DNA of 64,000 bases. Origin: JAAXHH01 sp965248395 (GTDB taxonomy: Bacteria; JAAXHH01). The notes beneath the pieces are model-generated. The model was not told where the DNA came from. It worked only from the letters and a program-made list of their open reading frames with translations, and did no database searches. Shown here one piece after another: positions 54,501 through 63,345 of the stretch (the first letter of the stretch is position 1; each line of letters begins with the position of its first letter). Where the stretch lies: positions 3,658,001-3,722,000 of the forward strand of contig OZ252103.1 in NCBI GenBank assembly GCA_965248395.1, in the 5' to 3' direction. Position numbers and translations under genes: made by a program.

Positions 54501-55340
54501 ATGATCCTCAAAACGCTCAAAGCAGCTCTGGAAAAATCGGATGGCCGAAAACTCGCGCTGGTGGGCATCCCCGACGACTCCAACTCTTCTTTCTTCCGTG
54601 GCGCAGCCGAAGCACCTCCGACGATCCGAGAACAGCTCTTCTCCGATGCCTTCAACATGTGGACGGAAACGGGCGTCGATCTCGGCGAGCACGTTTTTTT
54701 CGACGCGGGCGACCTGAACCTGGGCGAGGATCCCGATTCCTGGACCACGATCCAGAGCGCGGTCGAAGTAGTGCTCGATCATGGACTCCCTCCCATCTGC
54801 CTCGGCGGTGACCACGCCATCACCTATCCGATCGTGAAGGGATTCCAAAACAAGTACGACACGCTCAGCATCCTCCACTTCGACGCTCACCCGGACCTCT
54901 ACGACAACTTCGACAACAACCCCCACTCGCACGCATCTCCGTTCGCACGGATTATGGAAAATCACCTGGTGGACCGGCTCGTCCAGGTGGGTGTCCGCAC
55001 GGCAACGGGCCATCAGCGGGAGCAGGCCAAACGGTTTGGGGTCGAGATGATCGAGATGCGGGAACTGTCCGAGGATCTACGTTTGGAATTCGACACGCCC
55101 GTCTACGTTTCGGTGGACATCGACGGCCTGGACCCGGCGTACGCGCCAGGCGTCTCTCATCCCGAACCCGGTGGCCTTTCCCCACGGCAGGTGATCGACA
55201 CGATCCAGCGTTTGAACGGCAGGCTCGTCGGGGCGGGTATCGTCGAGGTCAACCCTCGGAGGGATTGCCACGATCTGACAGCGGTTGTCGCGGCAAAGAT
55301 CGTGAAGGAAATTGCTGGAAAGATACTGCTGCAGGCATAG
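54501..55340 (+). CDS. Ureohydrolase (agmatinase/arginase/formimidoylglutamase family)
   Basis: 279 residues from the ATG at 54501. Two-manganese centre: His in GGDHAITYPIVKGF, Asp-x-His-x-Asp in LHFDAHPDLYDNF, and Asp-x-Asp in VSVDIDGLDPAYAPGVSHPE. The region HSHASPFARIMEN between them is agmatinase-like. The family contains agmatinases, arginases, guanidinobutyrases and formimidoylglutamases (HutG-type). As the hut operon here uses the HutF branch, a formimidoylglutamase role is less likely. It follows the barrel protein by 72 bases with no clear terminator between. Confidence 0.9.
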   Translation: MILKTLKAALEKSDGRKLALVGIPDDSNSSFFRGAAEAPPTIREQLFSDAFNMWTETGVDLGEHVFFDAGDLNLGEDPDSWTTIQSAVEVVLDHGLPPICLGGDHAITYPIVKGFQNKYDTLSILHFDAHPDLYDNFDNNPHSHASPFARIMENHLVDRLVQVGVRTATGHQREQAKRFGVEMIEMRELSEDLRLEFDTPVYVSVDIDGLDPAYAPGVSHPEPGGLSPRQVIDTIQRLNGRLVGAGIVEVNPRRDCHDLTAVVAAKIVKEIAGKILLQA

Positions 55341-55420
55341 GTGCCCGCACAATCCTAACTTTGAGACAAAGTTACGCGGACCGTATAAATATGCTGCCGG
55401 TCCGTGTGGCTGCCCCTGAT

Positions 55421-56791
55421 CTATCCCGCGGATTCGACGAAAACCTGGTGCGCGCCACGGTCCTTTCCGGCATCTTCGGCATGCTGGTAAGACCTGTGCG
55501 TGGATGGCTTGCCGAGCGCGGTCAGCGCCAGCATCTTCTCCGCGGTCCTGGTAGCTACGTAGGGCCGGCGGATGTCCGTGGGATTCGCCTGAATATGCAG
55601 CTTCCAGGCGCCCAGGTCCGTCTTCGCCTGGATCAGTCCCTTGATCATGCCCATGTCGTTCAACATGGCCACGTCGTCCGCGGGACCAAGTATGACGGCG
55701 CCGGTGATCGTGGATCCTTCCCAGATCAGTTTGCGGTAAACCGGTCGATTGGCGTTGATGACCTCGGTGACGTCGCCGCTACCCGACCACTCGCCGAAGC
55801 TGGCGCATTGCAGACCGCATACGTCCAGGATGTTCATCAAAAGACTGCCGGGATATTCCACGTCCTGTCCCGCCATGTTGGCGCCGGCGATCCGCCCGTG
55901 GTCGACGGCGGTCGGCTGTATGGCGTGTACCGCCTGTCCGCCCGTGGACAGGTCCGGTCCTTCGGCCACGTCACCGGCGGCGTATACGTTGGATACGTTG
56001 GTCTGGCAACGATTGTTGACCAGGACGCCCTGGTTGGTCTCGATGCCCGATCCATCAAGAAACCCTATATTCGCCTTGATGCCCGTAGCCATGATGACCA
56101 CGTCCGCCCGGGTGGAGGACCCGTCGGACAACTGCAGGGTCTTCACGCCGTCACTACCGTGCTCTATGGCCTGAACACTCACCCCGGTATGGGTCTCGAC
56201 ACCCTTGGATTCGAGCCATGAATTGACGAGAGACGCGCCCTGGGCATCCAGCATCCGGGGCAGCACCTGTCCCTCCAGCTCGATTACCTTGAGGCGGGCG
56301 CCGCGTTTGTGCATCGCGTTGAGAATGATAAAACCGATGAACCCGGCGCCGATGAAAGCCACGTCGGCATCGCTCCCGAGGGCGCTCACGGTTTTTTCCG
56401 CATCCGCTACGGTCCACAGGTTGTGGACCCCGGCGCCATCCGCTCCCGGTATGTTCAGCTGCTGGGCGGACGAACCGGTGGCGATCAGCAGGTTGTCGAA
56501 GGGTACCATCGAACCGTCGCTCAGCGTGACCATGCTCGCATAGGGGTTCACCTCGGTAACCCTGGCGCCGAAGCGGGTTTTCACCCCCAACCTGGTGAAA
56601 TAGTCGTCATCGCCGGTATTCACCTGCTCTACCGGGATGCTTCCCGAAATGTAGTAGGGCAGAGCCATGCGGGAATAGGCCGGCTCATCGGAAATGAGGG
56701 TGATGGATGCGTCCGCATCGTAACTGCGAATCGTCTCGATGGCATTCATCCCACCCGGTCCGCCGCCTATAATCACGTGTTCTGTCGCCAT
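55421..56791 (-). CDS. FAD/NAD(P)-dependent oxidoreductase, AorC-like subunit of the aldehyde oxidoreductase operon
   Basis: 456 residues. FAD-binding GGGPGGMNAIETIRS at the start, NAD-binding VAFIGAGFIGFIILNAM, ATG motif VVIMATGIKANIGFLDG and the FAD-contacting NVYAAGDVAEG. It resembles NADH-dependent nitrite reductase- or rubredoxin reductase-type flavoproteins and the FAD subunit AorC of the tungsten aldehyde oxidoreductase of Aromatoleum. It is the last gene of the leftward operon polyferredoxin-AOR-AOR-FAD. Likely passes electrons between the ferredoxin subunit and NAD+. The role is inferred from context. Confidence 0.85.
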   Translation of the reverse strand: MATEHVIIGGGPGGMNAIETIRSYDADASITLISDEPAYSRMALPYYISGSIPVEQVNTGDDDYFTRLGVKTRFGARVTEVNPYASMVTLSDGSMVPFDNLLIATGSSAQQLNIPGADGAGVHNLWTVADAEKTVSALGSDADVAFIGAGFIGFIILNAMHKRGARLKVIELEGQVLPRMLDAQGASLVNSWLESKGVETHTGVSVQAIEHGSDGVKTLQLSDGSSTRADVVIMATGIKANIGFLDGSGIETNQGVLVNNRCQTNVSNVYAAGDVAEGPDLSTGGQAVHAIQPTAVDHGRIAGANMAGQDVEYPGSLLMNILDVCGLQCASFGEWSGSGDVTEVINANRPVYRKLIWEGSTITGAVILGPADDVAMLNDMGMIKGLIQAKTDLGAWKLHIQANPTDIRRPYVATRTAEKMLALTALGKPSTHRSYQHAEDAGKDRGAHQVFVESAG

Positions 56792-56854
56792 AAGCCGTTC
56801 CTCCAGAGAAGGTGCAGAAAAACGAAGTACCTGTCATCCGTGGTTTTCGATCAT

Positions 56855-58684
56855 TCACGCGAGTCCAAGATCCATCAGTTTTTCGGTAGTAGGCCGCCCG
56901 TCCTCGGTCCATCCACGGGCCGCGTAGTAATCGGGCAGCATGGCGTCGAGATTGACGGTCACGCCCGCTGAAGGTCCTTCGGCGTGCGCCTCTTCCAACA
57001 ACCTTTTGGGCAGCGTATCATCAGCCGCGGTGAGACCCGCCTTGAGATTCCAGAGTCTCTCGATATTCCAGATCCGTTCGCCGATATGTACGAAGTCGTC
57101 CATGGTGTAGTCCACGCCGGTAGCGGTGGACAATACGGGTATCAGGTCGTCGAGGGGCGCGCCGGCCGTGGTGAACATGCAGATACCGGTCGCGTCGTGG
57201 GCCGTGGTCCTGTTCTGCTCCTCGGCTACCCAGGCCGACTTTCCATCGGTCCCGTGGGGATCGTACTCGCCCGTGGTTTCGATACCAGGGGTCCAGGCCC
57301 TGAGGTGACAGGCGCCGCGGTTGCACGTGGCGTAGGCCACCCCCATCCCCTGGAATCCGCGGGGATCGTAGGCGGGGAACTCCTGTCCCTTGACGCCCAT
57401 GAAGTATTCCGGATGTTCGAACTTCTCGGTCATCCGTTTTGATCCCTCGGCCAGTTCGTCGCCGAAACCTTCCCGGTATCCCGTGGCTTCGGTCATGGCT
57501 ACCAGGGTCCTGCCGTCTCCGAACCTGAGCGGCATGCCGGTCTGTGCATCGCTCAGCAGGCCCCGCTCGGACATCTCCATGGCCGCGGCCAGCGTCGCCC
57601 CCATGGATATGGGATCCATGCCCAGGTCATTGCACAGGTAGTTGGCCATGACGATGGCGTCCATGTCATCCACGCCGCAGTCTGCCCCCAGCGACCATAG
57701 ATTTTCGTACTCCGGCCCTTCACCGGCGACCTTCCAGTTGCGGGGATGCATGTTGACCATGTACTTGTCCGCGTTGGGCGAGACCTGTGTTACGCGTCCG
57801 CACGCGATGTTGCAGGCGAAACAGGCCTTGTTGGCGACCAGCCAGTTATCCTTGATGGCTTCGCCGTTGATCGCCTCGGTCCCTTCGAACTGTCCAGCCG
57901 TGAAATTGCGCGTCGGCAAACCTCCGAAAGCGTTCACGAGGTCGATCGTAGGCGCCGTGCCCAGTTCGGTAAGTCCCTGCCGGCCGGGACTCTCAGCCAG
58001 GTGTTCATGGTAGGACCAGATTGCGGACATGTAATCTCTTGGCCGCGCGATCTGCACGCCCCGGGTTCCGCGCACGGCAATGGCCTTGAGGTTCTTGGAT
58101 CCCATGACCGCACCGACGCCGGAACGCCCGGCGGCCCGGTGCTTGTCGTTGATGATGCACGCGAAACGCACCAGGTTCTCGCCCGCCGGACCGATCCCGG
58201 CCACCCTGAGCGCGGGTATGCCGGTCTCGTCGCGGATCGCGTCCTCGGTCTCCGAGACCACCTTGCCCCACACGTTGGCGGCATCGCGGATTTCAACGCG
58301 GTCATCGTCGACGAGCAGGTAACACGGATGTTCCGCCCTGCCTTCCACGATCACCATATCGTAGCCGGCGAACTTCAGTTCAGGACCCCAGTGGCCACCG
58401 GAATTGGAAGTGGTTATGGCGCCCGTCAGCGGTCCTTTGGTCACCACCATGTACCGGGAACCACACGAGGCATTGGTACCCGTCAGCGGCCCGGTAGCCA
58501 TGATCAGCTTGTTGTCCGGACCGAGGGCGTCTACAGAAGGATCCATCTCCTCGTACAGGTACCGTGCCCCAAGTCCCCGTCCGCCGATGTATTCCTCCGC
58601 CCAATCGAGCCTCAGCGGTTCCGTTGTCACGGATCCCCGCGTCAGATCGACCCGCAGAATCTGGCCAGCCCACCCGTAAGTCAT
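56855..58684 (-). CDS. Tungsten-type aldehyde:ferredoxin oxidoreductase, catalytic subunit 1
   Basis: 609 residues, GGAG eight bases before the ATG. Start YGWAGQILRVDLTRGSVTTE, then GGRGLGARYLYEE and GPLTGTNASCGSRYMVVTK, SNSGGHWGPELKFAGYD, all typical of AOR. The [4Fe-4S] cluster cysteines are in KACFACNIACGRV (CxxCxxxC) with a fourth in DATGICMF near residue 500. Oxidises aldehydes to acids with a bis-pterin tungsten (or molybdenum) cofactor; cytoplasmic. About 60 percent of the positions inspected by eye agree with subunit 2, so the pair arose by duplication. Placed 39 bases after subunit 2. Confidence 0.94.
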   Translation of the reverse strand: MTYGWAGQILRVDLTRGSVTTEPLRLDWAEEYIGGRGLGARYLYEEMDPSVDALGPDNKLIMATGPLTGTNASCGSRYMVVTKGPLTGAITTSNSGGHWGPELKFAGYDMVIVEGRAEHPCYLLVDDDRVEIRDAANVWGKVVSETEDAIRDETGIPALRVAGIGPAGENLVRFACIINDKHRAAGRSGVGAVMGSKNLKAIAVRGTRGVQIARPRDYMSAIWSYHEHLAESPGRQGLTELGTAPTIDLVNAFGGLPTRNFTAGQFEGTEAINGEAIKDNWLVANKACFACNIACGRVTQVSPNADKYMVNMHPRNWKVAGEGPEYENLWSLGADCGVDDMDAIVMANYLCNDLGMDPISMGATLAAAMEMSERGLLSDAQTGMPLRFGDGRTLVAMTEATGYREGFGDELAEGSKRMTEKFEHPEYFMGVKGQEFPAYDPRGFQGMGVAYATCNRGACHLRAWTPGIETTGEYDPHGTDGKSAWVAEEQNRTTAHDATGICMFTTAGAPLDDLIPVLSTATGVDYTMDDFVHIGERIWNIERLWNLKAGLTAADDTLPKRLLEEAHAEGPSAGVTVNLDAMLPDYYAARGWTEDGRPTTEKLMDLGLA

Positions 58685-58723
58685 GAAGGAAGCTCCATTG
58701 CACCACGCATGCCGGATCCCGTG

Positions 58724-60571
58724 CTACGACAGACCCAGCGACGCCAGTTTTTCCTGTGTGGGCTCGCCTTCCGCGTTCCAGCCGCGGAGTTCGTAGTATT
58801 CAGGCAGCATCTCGCCGAGCCGGTTCACTTCGCCCTTGGTCGGACCATCCGGGATCGGTTCTTCGAGCAACCGTTTCGGGAGGGTATCGTCCTTACCGGA
58901 GAAGCCGGCCCGCTGATTCCACATGCGTTCGATGTTCCAGACGCGTTCCCCGACTTCCAGCAGTTCGGGAACTGTGTAGGAAACGCCGGTCACCGCTTCT
59001 ATCTGCGGCTGCATTTCGTCCAGGCCGACGGCGAAGGTGAGGAACAGGCACAGGCCCGACGCGTCGACGGTACTGGTGGCGTCCTGGAAGATCTTCGTGA
59101 TATTCGCTTTTCCTTCCGTCACGGCCGGATCCATCTTTTCCGGGATACCCAGTATCTCGGGAGCGACCGTGTAGCTCTTCAGGTGGCACGCGCCCCGGTT
59201 CGAGGTCGCGTAGCCCAGGCCCATGCCCTGGATCGCCCGTGCGTCGTACGCCGGGAATTCCTGTCCGCGCACGCCCATGAAGTACTCCGGATGGTTGAAC
59301 TTGGCGGTCATACGCTTTGAGCCCTCAGCCAGTTCGTCACCAAAACCTTCGCGGTAAGCCGCCGCTTCCGTCATGGCGACCAGCGCCGCGGCGTTCCCGA
59401 AGTTGAGCGGGATCTCGGTCTGCTCATCGCTTACCGCGCCGTTCTCGTACAGTTCCATGGCTGCGGCCAGTGTCGCGCCGAAGGAGATCGGATCCATGCC
59501 GAGTTCGTTACACATGGCATTGGCCTTGATGAGCGCGTCCAGGTCGTCGATGCCGCAATCCGCGCCCATGGCCCACGCGTTCTCGTACTCCGGTCCCTCG
59601 ACCGCGATCTTCCAGTTGTGCGGCCGGGTAGTCACCGTGAACTTGTCCTGCGCTTCGCCCGGAAGTTTGGAAACCCGTCCACAGGCTATCGTGCAACCGA
59701 AGCAGGCCTTGTTGGCCACCAGCCGCGTATCGGCCAGGGTTTCACCGCTGATATTGTCCGCACCTTCGAGCTGGGACATCTGGTGGTTGTTGGTAGGCAG
59801 TGCGCCGCTCTCGTTGATGATGTTGACGAGTACCGCGGTACCGTATGCCGCCAGGCCCTCGCCCGTCACCGGATGCTCGACCAGTTTGCTCTTCATCGCC
59901 CACATGGCCGACATGAACTTTTGCGGATCGGCGATGGGTACGCCCCCGTTACCACGTACGGCGATCGCCTTGAGATTCTTGGATCCCATCACTGCGCCTA
60001 CCCCGGACCTTCCGGCGGCCCGATGGCGGTCATTTACGATGGCGGCGAAGCGTACCAGGTTCTCGCCGGCCGGACCGATACAGGTAACGACCGTATCGTG
60101 CTGACCCGATTCTTCCCGGACCAGGTCGTCCGTCTCCCAGACGGTCTTGCCCCACAGGTGTTCCGCGGAACAGATCCGGACATCGTCGTCGCAGATGGAG
60201 ATATACGACGGAACCGGTGCCTTGCCTTCCACGATAAGCATGTCGTAGCCGGCAAACTTCAACTCAGGTCCCCAGTGGCCGCCTGAATTGGACGTGGTTA
60301 TGGCGTTCGTCAACGCCCCCTTGGTGACCACCATGTAGCGGGCACTGGTCGAAGCGTTGGTACCGGTCATGGGGCCGGTCGCGAAAATCATCTTGTTTTC
60401 GGGGCTCAGTGCGTCCGCCGCCGGGTCCATCTCTTCATACAGGTATTTGGCCGCGAGGCCGCGGCCGCCCACGAAGGCCTCGGCCCATTCCATGTTGAGG
60501 GGCTCTTTGGAAATCCGACCGGTGGTCAGATCGACGCGCAGTATCGTTCCTATCCATCCGCCTTTACTCAT
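58724..60571 (-). CDS. Tungsten-type aldehyde:ferredoxin oxidoreductase, catalytic subunit 2
   Basis: 615 residues from the ATG at 60571, overlapping the ferredoxin stop in ATGA (60571-60568) and preceded by GGAGGG; the longer frame to 60997 is a shadow of the ferredoxin gene. AOR start WIGTILRVDLTTGRISKEPL, pterin-binding GPMTGTNASTSARYMVVTK and SNSGGHWGPELKFAGYD. Cluster cysteines in KACFGCTIACGRVSKLP plus a Cys in DASGLCLF. The residue pocket after GTNAS differs from subunit 1 (TSAR versus CGSR), hinting at another aldehyde range. Confidence 0.94.
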   Translation of the reverse strand: MSKGGWIGTILRVDLTTGRISKEPLNMEWAEAFVGGRGLAAKYLYEEMDPAADALSPENKMIFATGPMTGTNASTSARYMVVTKGALTNAITTSNSGGHWGPELKFAGYDMLIVEGKAPVPSYISICDDDVRICSAEHLWGKTVWETDDLVREESGQHDTVVTCIGPAGENLVRFAAIVNDRHRAAGRSGVGAVMGSKNLKAIAVRGNGGVPIADPQKFMSAMWAMKSKLVEHPVTGEGLAAYGTAVLVNIINESGALPTNNHQMSQLEGADNISGETLADTRLVANKACFGCTIACGRVSKLPGEAQDKFTVTTRPHNWKIAVEGPEYENAWAMGADCGIDDLDALIKANAMCNELGMDPISFGATLAAAMELYENGAVSDEQTEIPLNFGNAAALVAMTEAAAYREGFGDELAEGSKRMTAKFNHPEYFMGVRGQEFPAYDARAIQGMGLGYATSNRGACHLKSYTVAPEILGIPEKMDPAVTEGKANITKIFQDATSTVDASGLCLFLTFAVGLDEMQPQIEAVTGVSYTVPELLEVGERVWNIERMWNQRAGFSGKDDTLPKRLLEEPIPDGPTKGEVNRLGEMLPEYYELRGWNAEGEPTQEKLASLGLS

Positions 60572-61059
60572 GCCGCGTTCCCTCCCTCTATTGATGCCAC
60601 GTAGGAAGCGTTGACCTTTTCGGCCCAGCCGCCGAGCCAGTCGGCGGATTCGCTCTCGGTGTACTCGATGGCACCCGTTGGACAGGCGACCGCACAGGCT
60701 GGATTGCCGTCGCACAGATCGCACTTGAAGGCCTTCTGCGTGTCGGGATTGTAGAAGACCGTGCCGAAGGGGCAGGCGATGGTGCACAACCCGCAGCCTA
60801 CGCAGTTTGAATCCGCCACGACCTTGGCGCCGGTTTCCGCGTGAACGCTTATCGCGTTCACGGGACAGGCCGTCATGCACCATGCTTCGTCGCACTGGAA
60901 GCAGGTGTACGGCGCGTAACTGGCCTGCTCGTCGAAAATGTTTACGCGGATGAGCGACCGGGATGGTTGAAACATGCCGGTCTGCACCCAGGAACATGCA
61001 AGTTCACACTGCATGCATCCCGTACATTTATCGGGTATAATACGCAGTGATTTAGCCAT
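60568..61059 (-). CDS. Polyferredoxin with four [4Fe-4S] motifs, AorA-like electron-transfer subunit
   Basis: 163 residues, AAAGGGAG before the ATG. Cysteine groups: DKCTGCMQCELAC, CFQCDEAWCMTACPVNAI, CVGCGLCTIACPFGTVFY, and CDLCDGNPACAVACPTGAI, together enough for four cubane clusters, as in HycB/AorA-type subunits. It heads the aldehyde oxidoreductase operon and is coupled to subunit 2 by a four-base overlap. Carries electrons from the tungsten subunits to the FAD subunit. This matches the AorABC scheme where AorA forms the electron path. Confidence 0.93.
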   Translation of the reverse strand: MAKSLRIIPDKCTGCMQCELACSWVQTGMFQPSRSLIRVNIFDEQASYAPYTCFQCDEAWCMTACPVNAISVHAETGAKVVADSNCVGCGLCTIACPFGTVFYNPDTQKAFKCDLCDGNPACAVACPTGAIEYTESESADWLGGWAEKVNASYVASIEGGNAA

Positions 61060-61236
61060 ACCGACTCCCTTTCTGTATCGATGAGTTGGGTTTGGAGGCG
61101 TAATTCCCTAGTCTGAATCAATTACAACGATAGCGTACGTGGGGGCCGTCAGAACTTGGATTTTGGGCCCGTCATCGCTAGGTACTAACGATGTGATTCT
61201 TAAAGATGAATAACAAAACAACAGGGGTTAACAGTC

Positions 61237-61265
61237 AGTATAATACGGTTTCGGTGGAATGGCAA
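61237..61265 (-). promoter_or_regulatory. Promoter of the aldehyde oxidoreductase operon
   Basis: Minus strand: -35 TTGCCA (61265-61260), 17-base spacer, -10 TATACT (61242-61237). Each box differs from consensus in one position. Predicted start near 61230, so the leader before the ferredoxin ATG at 61059 is about 170 bases, long enough for leader control; no known riboswitch fold was recognised in it. Confidence 0.65.
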
Positions 61266-61289
61266 TAGCAAATAATCCAGGCAGCGAAC

Positions 61290-61311
61290 GATTGCCGCTC
61301 CGCAGGCAATC
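61290..61311. other. Perfect 7-bp hairpin upstream of the aldehyde oxidoreductase promoter
   Basis: GATTGCC, an 8-base loop and GGCAATC form a perfect stem. It lies 25 bases upstream of the -35 box and 72 bases beyond the GYD-gene stop. No U tract follows on either strand, so an intrinsic terminator is unlikely; an operator or an end-of-message hairpin are possible. The remaining 323 bases between the two genes hold no protein-like frame. Confidence 0.35.
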
Positions 61312-61382
61312 TCAACGAGCAAATCCTACCTGGTAACCGGAATCGGAAGACGAATACGAAAGCCCGTGGTCTTCGACTTCGC

Positions 61383-61703
61383 TTAGGCGCCGGGCAACCG
61401 GTACGGAACGCTCTTTTTCGCGGCTTCGTCGATGGTCTCCGGGGATATCAGCACCGTCGTAGAAACTTCGAGCGCCCCGGCCGCGCCGATGTTGAGGGCG
61501 ATGGCTGTTGCGGTCGCTTCATCGGCAATCTCGGCGATAAGGATGAGATCATCGTCCCCGATGGCGTAGTAGAATCCTTCCAGGGTGCCGCCCATTCCTT
61601 CGATGGTCTGCGTCAGTGCCGCGCGGCGCCCGGTACCCCCTTCTCTGAGCAGGCCCTGGAGACCCGACTGCGTGTATTTTGTGCGATACATGTATTTCGC
61701 CAT
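61383..61703 (-). CDS. GYD-domain protein
   Basis: 106 residues with AGGAGGT six bases before the ATG. Contains the GYD family pattern: start MYRTKYTQSGLQGLLREGG, central GGTLEGFYYAIGDDDLILIAE with aromatic Tyr-Tyr-Ala-x-Gly-x-x-Asp, and SPETIDEA. The family forms small ferredoxin-like-fold oligomers of unknown function. It lies upstream of the aldehyde oxidoreductase operon on the same strand, but 323 bases and a promoter separate them. Confidence 0.88.
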   Translation of the reverse strand: MAKYMYRTKYTQSGLQGLLREGGTGRRAALTQTIEGMGGTLEGFYYAIGDDDLILIAEIADEATATAIALNIGAAGALEVSTTVLISPETIDEAAKKSVPYRLPGA

Positions 61704-61857
61704 GGTTTACCTCCTATAGCAAGTAATGAGTAACAGATCCTTGATGTCGTACAACGCCGGACGAAGGCGAGAATACAGACGATATTCGAATGACCCGGGT
61801 GGGTAATGCTTCATATAACGCAGCACATACAATTCTTCAGGTGAGTTATAACGTTAA

Positions 61858-61886
61858 TTTAGATGCGGGATTACGACGACTGTCAA
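61858..61886 (-). promoter_or_regulatory. Candidate promoter of the GYD-domain gene
   Basis: Minus strand: perfect -35 TTGACA (61886-61881), 17-base spacer, -10 TCTAAA (61863-61858), four of six consensus matches. Predicted leader about 147 bases. The rest of the divergent region up to the methyltransferase start at 62075 contains a TATATT hexamer on the plus strand near 61990, without a good -35, and no protein-like frame. Confidence 0.4.
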
Positions 61887-62074
61887 GCGGTTTTCGGGGC
61901 CGAATGGCTTGTTTCCACCGGTAAACTCGGGTAAGCCACCGGCGGATTCCGTTGATCAGCGTACTTGCGCCTGGGATTCGCACTGATCTATATTGTTGGG
62001 AACGCTGAGTGGAATCAGGTCCTCCAAACCGAAACGAGCCCATACCATTGCCTTCCACACCTTCTGCCAGCCGT

Positions 62075-62863
62075 ATGCACGATGCCAACGGACGGTCCTG
62101 GGACTCCTCTGCCGCGTGGTGGGCCGAACTGCGCGACCGGGACGGATTGTGGCGCCGTTGTCCTACAGAACCCGAACTCGGATTCGCGGGCGGAGCGCTG
62201 GAACTGATCGGCGATTTTGCGGGTGACGTGGAAGACAGGGAAGTCTGCATCATCGGCAGCGGGGACAACTACGCGGCGTTCGCCCTCGCAGGCATGAAGG
62301 CTCATGTCACTTCGGTCGACATATCCGGTGGACAGTTGGAAACCGCCTCTGAACGCGCGGCGCACCTGGGACTTTCCATCACCTTGGTTCAGGCCGACGC
62401 CTCCGATCTCAAGTCGCTGGCCGATAGGACCTTCGACCTGGTCTGTTCAACCAACGGATTCTTCGTCTGGATCGCGGACCTGAGGGCCGTATTTCGCGAG
62501 GTTTTCCGCGTGCTGAAACCGGGTGGACATTACATCTTCTACGACGTGCATCCGTTCCAGAGGCCTTGGACCGATCAGACCATACCGATCGAGGTGGAAA
62601 AGTCTTACTGGCAGACCGGGCCCTTCCGGGATGAGAAGGACGGGACCTTCGAGTTCAACTGGACGCTCGCCGATATCCTGAACCCGGCGGCGGATGCCGG
62701 TTTTGTCCTTCGCCGCATCCTGGAGAGCCCCGCCGAAGACCCGAATTTCTGGGAAGGATCCTCCTATCTGGCGGGTGACGACAGCCGGATGATGGACTGG
62801 AGGGAAAATCCACGGGCCGCCCTGCCGGTCTGGCTCTCGGCGGCTTTGCAGAGACCGCCGTGA
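62075..62863 (+). CDS. Class I SAM-dependent methyltransferase
   Basis: About 262 residues from the ATG at 62075; a GTG at 62009 would add 22 unlikely residues. N-terminal helix DSSAAWWAELRDRDGLWRRCP, motif I REVCIIGSGDNYAAFALAG, strand 2 VTSVDISGGQLETASERA, VQADASDLKSLAD, and motif IV FDLVCSTNGFFVWIADLRAV, then VLKPGGHYIFYDVHPFQRPW. The motif I sequence IGSGDN is characteristic of a subgroup of small-molecule methyltransferases. It is the first of three rightward genes with very short or no spacing. Substrate unknown. Confidence 0.9.
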   Translation: MHDANGRSWDSSAAWWAELRDRDGLWRRCPTEPELGFAGGALELIGDFAGDVEDREVCIIGSGDNYAAFALAGMKAHVTSVDISGGQLETASERAAHLGLSITLVQADASDLKSLADRTFDLVCSTNGFFVWIADLRAVFREVFRVLKPGGHYIFYDVHPFQRPWTDQTIPIEVEKSYWQTGPFRDEKDGTFEFNWTLADILNPAADAGFVLRRILESPAEDPNFWEGSSYLAGDDSRMMDWRENPRAALPVWLSAALQRPP

Positions 62864-62881
62864 TTCATGGGAGAAGAAAAG

Positions 62882-63271
62882 ATGCTCACCAAAGCCACAT
62901 TCAAGATCTTAAGCTGGGACGAAGCCCCATTTGACGAACCCGAGGACGGGCCGAAGCTAACTCGGGCACACGTGAAGAAGTCTTTCCATGGTGACCTATC
63001 CGGGACAGGCAACCTCATGTACATAATGACGCATCTTGACAGTGGGGTCGCCTCGTTCTCAGGTTTCGAGAAGGTTATAGGCAACCTGGGTGGGCGAACC
63101 GGCAGCTTCGTGCTACGACACACGGGGTCTTACGACGGAGAGAAGGCCACGGCGGAGTGCGAGGTGGTGCCCGGGTCAGGTACAGAGGAACTGGCAGGGC
63201 TTTCGGGTACCGGCAGGTTCTCTGCTGGACATGCCGAGGAGCACGACATGACACTGGAGTATGAAGTGTGA
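62882..63271 (+). CDS. DUF3224-domain protein
   Basis: 129 residues from the ATG at 62882 (GGGAGAA upstream); an ATG at 62867 adds five residues. Family marks: KATFKILSWDEAPFDE, LTRAHVKKSFHGDLSGTG, SGFEKVIGNLGGRTGSFVLR, and EELAGLSGTGRFSAGH. These small proteins adopt an allene oxide cyclase-like barrel; the function is unknown. The stop overlaps a GTG of the next frame, and the gene follows the methyltransferase by 18 bases. Confidence 0.92.
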   Translation: MLTKATFKILSWDEAPFDEPEDGPKLTRAHVKKSFHGDLSGTGNLMYIMTHLDSGVASFSGFEKVIGNLGGRTGSFVLRHTGSYDGEKATAECEVVPGSGTEELAGLSGTGRFSAGHAEEHDMTLEYEV

Positions 63272-63345
63272 CTCGCCGGCGGCCTACCTTACGCCGGTAT
63301 AATATCTCCTATCTGTACGGGGAACCGGGGCTTGAAGGATCACCC

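Noticed and set aside
54501..55340. Ureohydrolase as the missing histidine-pathway enzyme HutG
   Set aside because: A formimidoylglutamase would make HutF redundant, and the gene lies 36 kb from the hut operon with agmatinase-like motifs.
60572..60997. N-terminal extension of AOR 2 by 142 residues
   Set aside because: It is arginine-rich and overlaps the ferredoxin gene in another frame; an ATG with GGAGGG at 60571 gives the normal AOR start.
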